Assembly (NCBI GenBank): GCA_023807065.1 | Contig: JAJJLU010003922.1 | Location: 1-24,356, forward strand | DNA length: 24,356 bases | Direction: 5' to 3' | Source of the DNA: Isotricha intestinalis | Lineage: Eukaryota > Ciliophora > Litostomatea > Vestibuliferida > Isotrichidae | Part shown: positions 1 through 8,882 of the stretch, piece after piece | How the letters are laid out: the number at the start of each line of letters is the position of its first letter | Numbering within the stretch: the first letter of the stretch is position 1 | The notes under the pieces: generated by a model | Databases searched by the model: none | The model's input: the letters and a program-made list of their open reading frames with translations, nothing else | Told to the model about the DNA's origin: nothing | Translations under genes and position numbers: made by a program

Positions 1-639
1 TTTAAAGCATTAATTATAATTTTTTCTTTATTTATTCTTTTATTTTTTTTTTTATGTTATAAAATTGATAAAGAAAGAAATAGAATTAAGAAATAAAAAA
101 GGTATCTTTTTAAAAAATGACAGAATTACTTAATATAAAATAAGATACTATATTAATCTTTAACAATATATTTAAAAATAGTAAATTTTTTTATCAAATT
201 ATCAAAATTTTAATTTTAAACTTCTTCACTACATTTTTTAAAAAATTATGATTTTGAATTTGCATTCACATTTTTCATTTTACTTTTCCATTACTAATAT
301 TATTAAAAGACTCTTGGAAGTCATAATAAAATTTTTCTATTGTTTTTTCTTTATTTTTCATTTTGAAATTGGATTCTAATTTATTATTTCAGGTTTCTAT
401 TTCGATATTATGCAACTCAAATAAAAAAATTAAAAAAATATAATTAAGAATTTTAGATTATATATTAAGTAAATTTTGATTTAATGTTGAATCTTATCTA
501 AACAATAAAATGATGATGATATTTAATTTATTTTTTCTCCTATTTGATTTCATCGATCAAATCATGATTAATAAAATAAATATTAATGATAAATATTTTT
601 CTTTTAATTAAATATTTAAATATTTAAATTTATTAAATT
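1..639. other. AT-rich spacer with weak coding-like debris
   Basis: No intact gene is visible. On the minus strand a 28-codon frame (275-361) begins with ATG and reads MKNKEKTIEKFYYDFQESF before a TGA. Upstream on the same strand (about 440-572) are short frames such as HDLIDEIK broken by TAA and TAG. This may be the remains of a gene lying downstream of the P5 ATPase gene, or chance frames in purine-rich sequence. No RNA gene, tandem repeat or telomeric repeat was seen. Confidence 0.35.
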
Positions 640-3600
640 TTACAGTGATAATTTTTTGATTTTAGTTATTTGATTTAAATTATACTCTATTTGTTTACCT
701 TCAATTCCTCTTTTTAAATTATCATATTTAAATTCTTTATATTTTCTAGTTATAAAAGGAACTAAGTATTTTTCACTTAATATACAAGTAATAAAATTCA
801 AAAAAGCCAAAAATAACATTATAAATCTAAAAAAGAAACTAGGTATAGTAACTAAATCCAAAAGACTTTTACTAAAATTATCAGGAAATATAATTAAATA
901 CGATGAATAAGTAAAAGAAATAATCAACCATGAAACAAGTAAATAATTACTACTTATTCCTTTTTTAAAAGGATAACTAATAGAAAAAGCAATAGCAGAA
1001 ATTAAATATTGAACATTACTAATTAAAAACACAATAGTATTATCTAAACAATCTTTAACATCATCATCAATGCAATTACAATTATGAAAATACCATTTAT
1101 TTTTAGTTAATAAAACCCAAGCCAAAATTTGGAAAAATAACATTAAACATGATTGACTTAAAATTGAAGCAACAATTGGCACACTAATCAATGCTCCAGT
1201 AGGAATATGAAAAGTTAAAGTTTCCTCAGCTTCAGTTCTACTTATTAAATAAGCCATAGGGAAAATAATAACTAAATCACTAGTTAAAAATTGATAATTA
1301 GTTAAATAAGAGTTTAATATCATTAAAATTATAACACACATAAATTGAATAAGAGAATAAAGCATCATATACTTAAAAGTTTGAATTGATGTAACTAAAG
1401 AAGCTTTTCCTTGTAAAAATAATTTAATTAAACAACTAATATCAAAAATTTCAGATGAAAAAGAAGAAGCAATTGAAGCTTCTTCTGCAGAAAGTGAAAC
1501 ACCAACATCTGCGCTTTTTAAAGCTCCACAGTCATTGGCTCCGTCACCACACATACAAACAGTGAATTTTTCCTCACGTAAACTTTGAATTAATATTGTT
1601 TTATGTTCTGGATTCATTCTTGCAAAAATATAACAATCTTTTAATATTAATCTAAAGGTATTATAATGTGGTAAATATTTTTCATTTTTAGTCTGTAAGT
1701 ATTTATTCCTTAATTTCCATAATTGTTCAAATGTTTGACCACTTATTGCAATTACAGAATCATCGTTTAGAGGGTCATCCATTTTTTCTGGAATTTTATC
1801 TATTTCAATATTTAAATCTAATTCCTCGTCTTTTGATATTTTTGATGTAGATAAATTTTTAGATGATTCATCATCACTGCTTTCATTTTTACTGAAATCA
1901 ACATCATCAATAGTTTCTGGTTGATAATGTTTAGAAAATGTATTTGATTTATCATTTACATCATCAATTTCACTTCTTATTGTATTTATTTCTTCATCCG
2001 TTAATTCTTTATTTACTTTCTTTAAAAACTCTTCATTTTGAAAAGTTTGTTCGTATTTTTCAACATCAGTATAATTTTCTAAAGGATGAAGAACTAATAA
2101 TTTATTGTCATCTATTTCACAAGTATAAACTGTACAATCAGGGTGAATTAATTTACATTCTTTACTTACCGATATTGCAGTTAAAATATTATCTCCTGTT
2201 ACCATTACCATTTTTAATTTGGCTTTTGATAATGCTTGAATAGTTTCTATTGTATTTTCTTTTAATTTATTTTTCACTATTAAAAATCCTAAAAAGATTA
2301 AATTTTTCTCTATTTTTTCTCTTTGGACTTTTTGAATTTGTATAAAATCCATTTTCACTATTTTACAAGCTAAAGCAAGAACTCTGTTTCCTTTTAAAGT
2401 AAAAGAATTTAAAACATCATCAAAATTATTAGGTAATGATTCGTCTTTGCATAATTCTTTTATTTTTTCAGGTGCTCCTTTTACAAAAACTTTAAAATTT
2501 TTTTCGTGAATGTTTTTAGCAATGACACTCATTCTCTGTAATTTAGAAGAAAAATCAAAACATCTAACAATACCTAATTCATAATGTGCCATAGTTATTT
2601 TTTCTTCATCTTCATTTGTATTTAATTTATTTAATTTAACTTGTAAATCTTCTTCTTGATTTGGTCTAACGTAAGTTGTAATTAAATCATCGGTTTTATT
2701 TTCAGTAAAAGTCCAATCAGTTGATTCAAACATTTTTACATCAATTGGATCTCCTATTAATTTATTATTCACTCTTGTAATAGAATGACAACAAGATAAA
2801 CATTCAATAAATAATTGATTTAAATCTCCATTTTTATCATGAACAGAAGAAAGTTTTTTTTTTTTATAATGATGAAAAGCCTTTTTGGAATTTAAATTAC
2901 AATTAATAATAAAATTATCAAAAATAACTTTATCACCTTCGAAAAAAGTAGTTGGTAGAAATCCTTTAACATCTAAAGAATCTTCAGTTAAAGTTCCAGT
3001 TTTATCAAAGCATATCATATTTACTTTTCCTGCAATATTAACACGGTCTCTATTTATACAAATTATTTTATCTCTTCTTAATCTTGTTAAAGCTAAAGTA
3101 ATTCCAATTCCAATGCAAGCAGGCAATGCAGGTGGAACTGTTATTGTTACTAAATCTAATGATCTTTTCATTATATTTATCCAACTCATTCCGCTTTTTA
3201 CTAAAAAAGGTAATGCTATTATAAATCCTAAAACACTTAAAATTGCCATTAAGTATATATAACGAACTGAATCTTTTTTAAATTTAAAATCCACTGTTTT
3301 AGGAAATAGAATTGAACGTATTAAATTTCCCTTTGAAGTCATAAATGATGTTGATATTACTAAAGCTCTATTTTTATTATTATCTGGAATTTTTAAATTT
3401 TTATTCGCAAATTTACTATTTGAATTCCTTTTTTGAATTATTTTCGTTCCATTATATATTATACTTTGAACATGTGATTTATTAAAATCAGTTTGATGAA
3501 CAGGAAGTTGTACTTTAAACATTGGAGTAGACTCACCTATTAACATAGATTCATTCATAATAGCATTTCCTTTTAATAATATTGAATCACATGGTATTGT

Positions 3601-4533
3601 ACATCCATCATCTGGTAATTCATAAATATCTCCAGGAACTAATTCTTTACTTGAGATTTTTATTCTATGAACATTACCATTTAAATCTAATCTATATACA
3701 TAAATATCACTTTCAAATTTTGCCATTTCTTGAATATTAAGTAAATTTTCTCTTGTTTCATAAGTTCCTAAAAATAAGGATACGATTGTTGCAAATATAA
3801 TAACAAATGCATAAGCTTGATAATCATTATTCATCCATAAAATTACTGAAAAAATTTGGAAAAGATAAAAAGGATCCGAAAATTCAGAGAATAATAATTT
3901 TAAAAAAGAAGGAATTTCTATATTTAAATCACCAGAACCATAAATTCCCATTTGAAATTTATATTCTAATTCATTTAAACCGTTACATAAATTTAAATGA
4001 ATATTTTCATTTTTTCCATTTATCATAAATAAAATAGGCTTAAAGCATTTATCATCTTCGCAAAAGACATAATTAAACATTTTGAATTGGAAAGTCATAT
4101 AAATTTTAGCATAAGGTAAATTAGTTATAGTCATTCTCCTAAGATTCGAATTTGATATATCAGGAAGTTCTTTTTTACTTAAAGGAATAATATAAAAATT
4201 TCCATCTCTGCAAAAAATTCCAACGTAATTAGCTTTATTAATGTCAATTTCATCATATAAAATATCTAATTGAAGTGTAGGAAACCAAATAATAATTAAA
4301 TTAACTATTCCAAAAGTTAGAATATTGAAAACAACGAAAAATACTATTTTAACAGGAGAATATTTTAATGTTAAAATTTTATTTATTTTAGCATGATCTT
4401 CACATGATTTATCATATTCATTTACACTGAATCTTGAATTTTTATTTGATCTATATATTTTTCTGCTTCCTTTAGCAGAACTAGAACCCAAAAGTGATTC
4501 TTTTTCTTCAACTCTTAATTCTAATTCTTCCAC
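640..4533 (-). CDS. ATP13A: P5B-type cation/polyamine-transporting ATPase (ATP13A family)
   Basis: P5B ATPases are ATP-driven pumps of late endosomes, lysosomes or vacuoles; animal ATP13A2 exports polyamines from lysosomes. The 1,297-residue frame has every landmark in order: an N-terminal hydrophobic hairpin (about 60-85), the actuator-domain IGES loop (332-335), the P5B-type membrane signature PPALP in TM4 (467-471; P5A enzymes have PPELP), the phosphorylation motif DKTGTLTE with Asp510, nucleotide-binding KGAPEK (685-690), TGDN (779-782) and the hinge GDGANDCGALK (996-1006), then about six C-terminal membrane spans. An acidic Ser/Asp-rich insert (about 850-925) sits before the end of the P domain. 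The listed first codon is GTG, with no upstream in-frame ATG before a TAA, so the true start is probably in a short upstream exon (see findings). The family call is very secure; transport of polyamines is inferred from PPALP. Confidence 0.95.
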   Translation of the reverse strand: MEELELRVEEKESLLGSSSAKGSRKIYRSNKNSRFSVNEYDKSCEDHAKINKILTLKYSPVKIVFFVVFNILTFGIVNLIIIWFPTLQLDILYDEIDINKANYVGIFCRDGNFYIIPLSKKELPDISNSNLRRMTITNLPYAKIYMTFQFKMFNYVFCEDDKCFKPILFMINGKNENIHLNLCNGLNELEYKFQMGIYGSGDLNIEIPSFLKLLFSEFSDPFYLFQIFSVILWMNNDYQAYAFVIIFATIVSLFLGTYETRENLLNIQEMAKFESDIYVYRLDLNGNVHRIKISSKELVPGDIYELPDDGCTIPCDSILLKGNAIMNESMLIGESTPMFKVQLPVHQTDFNKSHVQSIIYNGTKIIQKRNSNSKFANKNLKIPDNNKNRALVISTSFMTSKGNLIRSILFPKTVDFKFKKDSVRYIYLMAILSVLGFIIALPFLVKSGMSWINIMKRSLDLVTITVPPALPACIGIGITLALTRLRRDKIICINRDRVNIAGKVNMICFDKTGTLTEDSLDVKGFLPTTFFEGDKVIFDNFIINCNLNSKKAFHHYKKKKLSSVHDKNGDLNQLFIECLSCCHSITRVNNKLIGDPIDVKMFESTDWTFTENKTDDLITTYVRPNQEEDLQVKLNKLNTNEDEEKITMAHYELGIVRCFDFSSKLQRMSVIAKNIHEKNFKVFVKGAPEKIKELCKDESLPNNFDDVLNSFTLKGNRVLALACKIVKMDFIQIQKVQREKIEKNLIFLGFLIVKNKLKENTIETIQALSKAKLKMVMVTGDNILTAISVSKECKLIHPDCTVYTCEIDDNKLLVLHPLENYTDVEKYEQTFQNEEFLKKVNKELTDEEINTIRSEIDDVNDKSNTFSKHYQPETIDDVDFSKNESSDDESSKNLSTSKISKDEELDLNIEIDKIPEKMDDPLNDDSVIAISGQTFEQLWKLRNKYLQTKNEKYLPHYNTFRLILKDCYIFARMNPEHKTILIQSLREEKFTVCMCGDGANDCGALKSADVGVSLSAEEASIASSFSSEIFDISCLIKLFLQGKASLVTSIQTFKYMMLYSLIQFMCVIILMILNSYLTNYQFLTSDLVIIFPMAYLISRTEAEETLTFHIPTGALISVPIVASILSQSCLMLFFQILAWVLLTKNKWYFHNCNCIDDDVKDCLDNTIVFLISNVQYLISAIAFSISYPFKKGISSNYLLVSWLIISFTYSSYLIIFPDNFSKSLLDLVTIPSFFFRFIMLFLAFLNFITCILSEKYLVPFITRKYKEFKYDNLKRGIEGKQIEYNLNQITKIKKLSL

Positions 4534-4765
4534 TTTTAAAAATAATTAAAAAATTTTATTATAATAATTATTTATATATTAATTTTAAATTAAATAAGAA
4601 AATAATGAAATATACAATATAAAAGTTTGTTTAATATTAAATCGATTTTAATTATATACTTCATATTAAAAAATACTTTTGAATATCGTATTTTCCATTT
4701 TTATATAATTTTTTAATTATTAAACTTTTATAATTTTTTAAAATAAATTTTACAATTGTTAATAA
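4534..4765. promoter_or_regulatory. shared divergent promoter region
   Basis: This 232-bp, almost pure A/T interval separates the minus-strand P5 ATPase gene from the plus-strand coiled-coil gene, so it must hold both promoters. No specific factor site is recognisable. If the ATPase gene has the small upstream exon proposed in the findings (ATG at 4698-4696), only 67 bp would lie between the two start codons. Confidence 0.45.
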
Positions 4766-6493
4766 ATGGAAAATGAAGTGAAATATAAAATTAAAAGAGC
4801 AGTATATTATTTTCCAACAAATAGAAATAAAAAAAATAAAGAATTTGATTCAATAACTCCTCCTTATTTATCTTCAAGATCTTCAAGTAGAATTATTGAA
4901 ATTTCAAATTCTTCATCCAAAAATATATTTAAAACTAAATATAGAATTTTAACAAGAAATTTAAATAATTTTAGAAGAACAAAATCTCATTTAATAAATA
5001 ATAAAACTGAATATCAGAATTTTCATAAAAAAATATTAGAAAATAAATATAAGTCAAATTCAATTGGTTCTGAGCTTTTAATTACAATATCTAATGAAAA
5101 TAAAGAATTAGTTAATTTCAATAATAATATTAAAACTTTTTCGGATGAAATTATTAAAGAAAAATCTAACAAAAGATATTTTTTTAATTTATCAAAAAAA
5201 ACAAATATTGATAATGTTTATTCATCAAAAGAAATTTGTAATGATATAAAAGAAATATATAAAAATAAAATAATTTTAAATGTTCAAAAAAGAAAAAGAG
5301 AACATTCTTTAGAAGAATATCAAAATAAATCAGAAAGATTAAATATGAGATTATTTCAATTAAAAGTTTCAAATAATTTAATTAATTCATATATGAAAAC
5401 AAATAAAAGTTTACTTAACTTTTCAACAAAACAAAAAGAAATAGAGGAAACAAAATTAAAAGAAATTCTAATTGAAAAAGATATTTTATTGGAAGAAATA
5501 AGGAAAATAACTGAACAATTATTAAAACTGGAAATCACAAAAAAATTTTATTTATCTCTTGAAGAATTAAATATAAAATATTGTGGTAATTCAAAAGATT
5601 GGATTACAAATAATAATTTTATTAAAGAAGCAATTAATAAAAATACAAATAATAATTTAAAATTATTAGAAAAATTAACTGATATAAAGAATGAATTATA
5701 TAAGTTAAAAAATATTTGGGATGATTTAAAGAAAAAAGAAAAGAAAAGAATAATAGAAAATGAAGAAGAATTAAAACAAAAATTAAATTATTTAAAAGAT
5801 TTAAAATTAAAAAATTATCTTCTTTTAAAGAAAAAAAGTTATTATTTAAACAATCAAAAACAATTAAAAAAAAAAGGAAAAACTTTAAATGATTTTACTT
5901 CTTTAAACATTGAAAAAATTTATGAAATTAATGATGAATTACAATATAATTATCTTATTAATAATTCAATTCAATATTATACTTTAGCAAAAGTACTTTC
6001 TCATATTCTTTTAAACATAAGAGAAAAATCTCCTAATTTTTTTATTATTCCAAGAAAAACAAAATTAAAAGATATTGAAAAAATGTTAAATATGATTTAT
6101 AATGAACATAATAAAGATGAAATTAATAAAAATATTTTAACTATGTTATTAATGCTAGAAAAAAGTTTAGAAAGTATATTTATTGAAAATAAAAGATTAT
6201 CTTTAAATCAAAAAAATAAAATTTTAATAAAAGAAGAATTATATAAAATTGAAAAAATAAAAGAATCAGATAATTTCAAAAATTATAGTGTTATTGCAGA
6301 AAATATAAGAGAAAAAGTTATTGAAAATATAATAAGAAAAGAAAATAGATTAATAATAAAACCAAGAAAAAAAATAAATAAATATTTTATCCAAAAAAAT
6401 AGTTTAAATAAAAAGAATATTCCTAATAAAATAATAAAAAATCAATCTAATCCAATTATTATTGATTATGAAGCTTTATTTGAAAATATGTAA
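4766..6493 (+). CDS. coiled-coil protein of unknown function
   Basis: I do not recognise a named family. The 575-residue protein has a Ser/Asn/Arg-rich, probably disordered N-terminus (about 1-160) and a Lys/Glu/Leu-rich heptad-like coiled coil (about 170-390). A more hydrophobic, probably helical segment follows (about 395-480, including YTLAKVLSHILLNIREKSP and a Met/Leu-rich stretch), then a basic tail ending in DYEALFENM. There is no signal peptide or membrane span, so it is probably a cytoplasmic or cytoskeletal structural protein. The ATG follows an AT-rich leader and the gene ends in TAA. It is divergent from the ATPase gene and 204 bp upstream of the BFR1-like gene. The architecture resembles ciliary or centrosomal scaffold proteins, which is inference only. 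Confidence 0.85.
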   Translation: MENEVKYKIKRAVYYFPTNRNKKNKEFDSITPPYLSSRSSSRIIEISNSSSKNIFKTKYRILTRNLNNFRRTKSHLINNKTEYQNFHKKILENKYKSNSIGSELLITISNENKELVNFNNNIKTFSDEIIKEKSNKRYFFNLSKKTNIDNVYSSKEICNDIKEIYKNKIILNVQKRKREHSLEEYQNKSERLNMRLFQLKVSNNLINSYMKTNKSLLNFSTKQKEIEETKLKEILIEKDILLEEIRKITEQLLKLEITKKFYLSLEELNIKYCGNSKDWITNNNFIKEAINKNTNNNLKLLEKLTDIKNELYKLKNIWDDLKKKEKKRIIENEEELKQKLNYLKDLKLKNYLLLKKKSYYLNNQKQLKKKGKTLNDFTSLNIEKIYEINDELQYNYLINNSIQYYTLAKVLSHILLNIREKSPNFFIIPRKTKLKDIEKMLNMIYNEHNKDEINKNILTMLLMLEKSLESIFIENKRLSLNQKNKILIKEELYKIEKIKESDNFKNYSVIAENIREKVIENIIRKENRLIIKPRKKINKYFIQKNSLNKKNIPNKIIKNQSNPIIIDYEALFENM

Positions 6494-6697
6494 ATACTTA
6501 TTTCTAATAAGAGCTTTTTAATATAAAAGAATTGGAAAATAATTTTATAAATTTAAGAGTTATTTTAAATAAAAAAAATATAATAAATAGTAATTTATTA
6601 TATGTAAATATTCTTATATAACATATTTTTTTAAATAAATTAAAAAAAAAATTTATTTAAATATAAAAATATAATTAAAAAAAATAATTAAATATAA

Positions 6698-8722
6698 ATG
6701 AGTAAAGATACAGAAAGTAAAATTGAAAAAGAATTAGAAGAAGAAGAAGAAGAGTATTACGATTATAATAACGACAATAACATAATGGATATAGCATTGG
6801 GAAACATAAAAAATGATCCAGCATCAGTAAGAAGTCGTCCAAGACTTCAATATTGGAAATTGAAATTAGAAGACGAAGACAAAATTCCTAAAATGCCAGA
6901 AAAAATATTAAAAGAACCAAATAAAGAAGCTTTTAATAAAGAAATAGAAAAATTAAAAGAAGAAAAAAAAAAGAAAGGACAAAGCATTTCAGATTTAATT
7001 AATAAAATTCAAGAAGAAAAAACAGGAATCAAGAAAGAAGAACGTACTCAATTAGATGAAAAAAAAGAAAAGTTAATTAAAAGAAAAAATGAAATAAAAT
7101 CTTTACTTGAAGTTGATGATAAAGGAAGTGAACCAATAAGAGAAGAGTTAAAAAATTTAACTGAAGAAGTAAGAAAATATGAAAGATATCATTTATCAAA
7201 AAATCCTAATGTTATTCTTTCTCAAATAAGAGATATTAAAGAAAAATTAAGTTTTAGTGAATTAAGCTCAACTGAAGAAAAGCAATTGTTAGATAAAAAA
7301 CCTCTTTTAGAAGAATATTATAAACCTTGTAAAAAGTTATTTGATTTTAAAGAAAAAAATAAAGATTTATTAGTTAAAAAATCTCGTCCTGAAAGAGAAG
7401 AGTTAAAAAAAATTAATGAAGAATTAAAAGAAATAAAAGAAAAAATTAAAAGTGTTATTGATAAAAAAAATGAAAGTAAACCTGTTATTGAACAATATAA
7501 TGTTCAAATTGAATCTTTGAAAAAAGATAAAGAAGAAATTCAAAAAAAAATAGATGAAAGTTATGAAAAATTTTATCAAGATAAATATGAATATGATAAA
7601 CAACAAAGATTTATTCAATATATAAAAAACTGTCAAGAACAAATAAACAAAATAAAAAAAAGAAACGAAAAAGAAAAAAAGAGGAAATTAAAAGAAGAAA
7701 AGAGAAAAAAAAAAGATGGAGAAGAATCAGAAGTTTTAAAAGGAATTGAAATAGAAAAAAAAGTAATAAAAAAATTCGATAATAAAATAAAAGAATGTGA
7801 AGAATTAAATAATTATTTTTTAGCTCTTTTACCAAAAAAAGAAGATAATGAAGAAAATGAAGAAAAAGAAGAAAAAAGAGAAAAAACAAAATTAGATGAA
7901 GATTTAGAAAAAGGATTACTAAAGAAAATAACAGAAAAAAATTATGATGAATTATTAGGAATTTCTGAGGGAGGAATTAAGAAAAAAAAAGGAAAAAAAC
8001 CAAAACCAATTAAAGAAGATAAGAGATTTGGTAAAAAAGGAAAAAAAGGAATGAAAGGAAATAAAGAAGAAAAAATGACTTTACCTTTAGATTTTGAAGT
8101 ACTTAAAAAGATTAAAAATACTGGAATTGAACCGCCTATTTATAAAGAAGATATTCCTAATTTTTTACAAAAATTAAATTTGTTAAAAGAAAAATATGAA
8201 AGTGAAAATATTGAAGTTGAAGATGAAAAAGAAAAAAAGAAAGAAAAAGAAGAAAATCAAAGAAAAGATGAAGAGAAAAAAGTGAAAGAAGAAAATATTG
8301 AAGAGAAAAAAGTTAAAGAAGAAAAAGTTGAAGAAAAAAAAGTAGAAGAAAAAAAAGTAGAAAGTAAAAAAGAAGAAGTAGAAAGTAAAAGAGAAGATAA
8401 TAAAGAAGAGAAGAAAGAAGAGAAGAAAGAAGATAAAAAAGAAGAAGAAGAAGAAGAAGAAGAAGAAGAAGAAGAAGAAAAAGAAATTAAAAAAGAAGAA
8501 ACTAAAAAAGAAGAGGTTAAAAAAAAGGAAGAAACAAAAAAAGAAGAAACTAAAAAAGAAGAAAAAAAAGAAGATGACGAAGAAGAAGAAGAAGAAGAGG
8601 AAGAAGAAGAAGAAACTAAAAAAGTAGAAGTAAAAAAAGAAGAAGAAACTAAAAAAGTTGAAGTAAAAAAAGAAGAAGAAGATGATGAAGAAGAAGAAGA
8701 AGAAGAAGAGGATGAGAAATAA
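6698..8722 (+). CDS. BFR1: BFR1-like RNA-binding coiled-coil protein with a Lys/Glu tail
   Basis: Fungal Bfr1 is a polysome- and ER-associated RNA-binding coiled-coil protein. What I see matches its layout: a basic coiled coil (about 78-345); a central block (about 168-215) with the pattern I..I..KL....LS..EEKQLL; a charged segment FYQDKYEYDKQQRFIQYI (292-309); then KECEELNNYFLALLP (365-379), like the Cys-Glu-Leu...Tyr-Leu box that closes the Bfr1 core. A Gly/Lys cluster follows (about 427-455), and residues 505-674 are low-complexity Lys/Glu/Val repeats, including 13 consecutive Glu and two copies of ETKKVEVKKEE. The total of 674 exceeds fungal Bfr1 (under 500) mostly because of this tail. 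Assignment rests on remembered family patterns, not an alignment. A generic coiled-coil protein is the alternative. Confidence 0.6.
   Translation: MSKDTESKIEKELEEEEEEYYDYNNDNNIMDIALGNIKNDPASVRSRPRLQYWKLKLEDEDKIPKMPEKILKEPNKEAFNKEIEKLKEEKKKKGQSISDLINKIQEEKTGIKKEERTQLDEKKEKLIKRKNEIKSLLEVDDKGSEPIREELKNLTEEVRKYERYHLSKNPNVILSQIRDIKEKLSFSELSSTEEKQLLDKKPLLEEYYKPCKKLFDFKEKNKDLLVKKSRPEREELKKINEELKEIKEKIKSVIDKKNESKPVIEQYNVQIESLKKDKEEIQKKIDESYEKFYQDKYEYDKQQRFIQYIKNCQEQINKIKKRNEKEKKRKLKEEKRKKKDGEESEVLKGIEIEKKVIKKFDNKIKECEELNNYFLALLPKKEDNEENEEKEEKREKTKLDEDLEKGLLKKITEKNYDELLGISEGGIKKKKGKKPKPIKEDKRFGKKGKKGMKGNKEEKMTLPLDFEVLKKIKNTGIEPPIYKEDIPNFLQKLNLLKEKYESENIEVEDEKEKKKEKEENQRKDEEKKVKEENIEEKKVKEEKVEEKKVEEKKVESKKEEVESKREDNKEEKKEEKKEDKKEEEEEEEEEEEEEKEIKKEETKKEEVKKKEETKKEETKKEEKKEDDEEEEEEEEEEEETKKVEVKKEEETKKVEVKKEEEDDEEEEEEEEDEK
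8441..8479 (+). repeat. (GAA)13 microsatellite inside the BFR1-like gene
   Basis: Thirteen uninterrupted GAA triplets encode 13 glutamates. They lie inside a nearly all-purine coding strand (about 8220-8722). Long GAA/TTC tracts are prone to triplet slippage and triplex formation, so the tract length may vary between alleles or be miscounted in assembly. Confidence 0.95.
8612..8677 (+). repeat. two tandem 33-bp units in the BFR1-like tail
   Basis: Two adjacent 33-bp units (8612-8644 and 8645-8677) both encode ETKKVEVKKEE and differ only by a synonymous GTA/GTT codon. This indicates a recent in-frame duplication in the low-complexity tail. Confidence 0.9.
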
Positions 8723-8882
8723 AAAAAAAATAAAAATTAATAAATAAATAAAAGAAAAAAGATTATATTATTTAAAAATTAGAACAATTGATTTAATTAT
8801 CTTTAAATTTTTTTAAAATAATTTAATTATATTAGTTGAATATCAGTTTAATCAGTAAAGTTAATTAATAAAGAAGAAAAAA

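Noticed and set aside
1938..4028. Plus-strand frames opposite the P5 ATPase gene
   Set aside because: They are antisense shadows of a strongly conserved ATPase frame and have Leu/His/Ile-rich, non-protein-like composition.
7424..7889. Minus-strand Phe/Leu-rich frames opposite the BFR1-like gene
   Set aside because: They are complements of Lys/Glu codons (AAA/GAA to TTT/TTC) and mimic membrane proteins only by composition.
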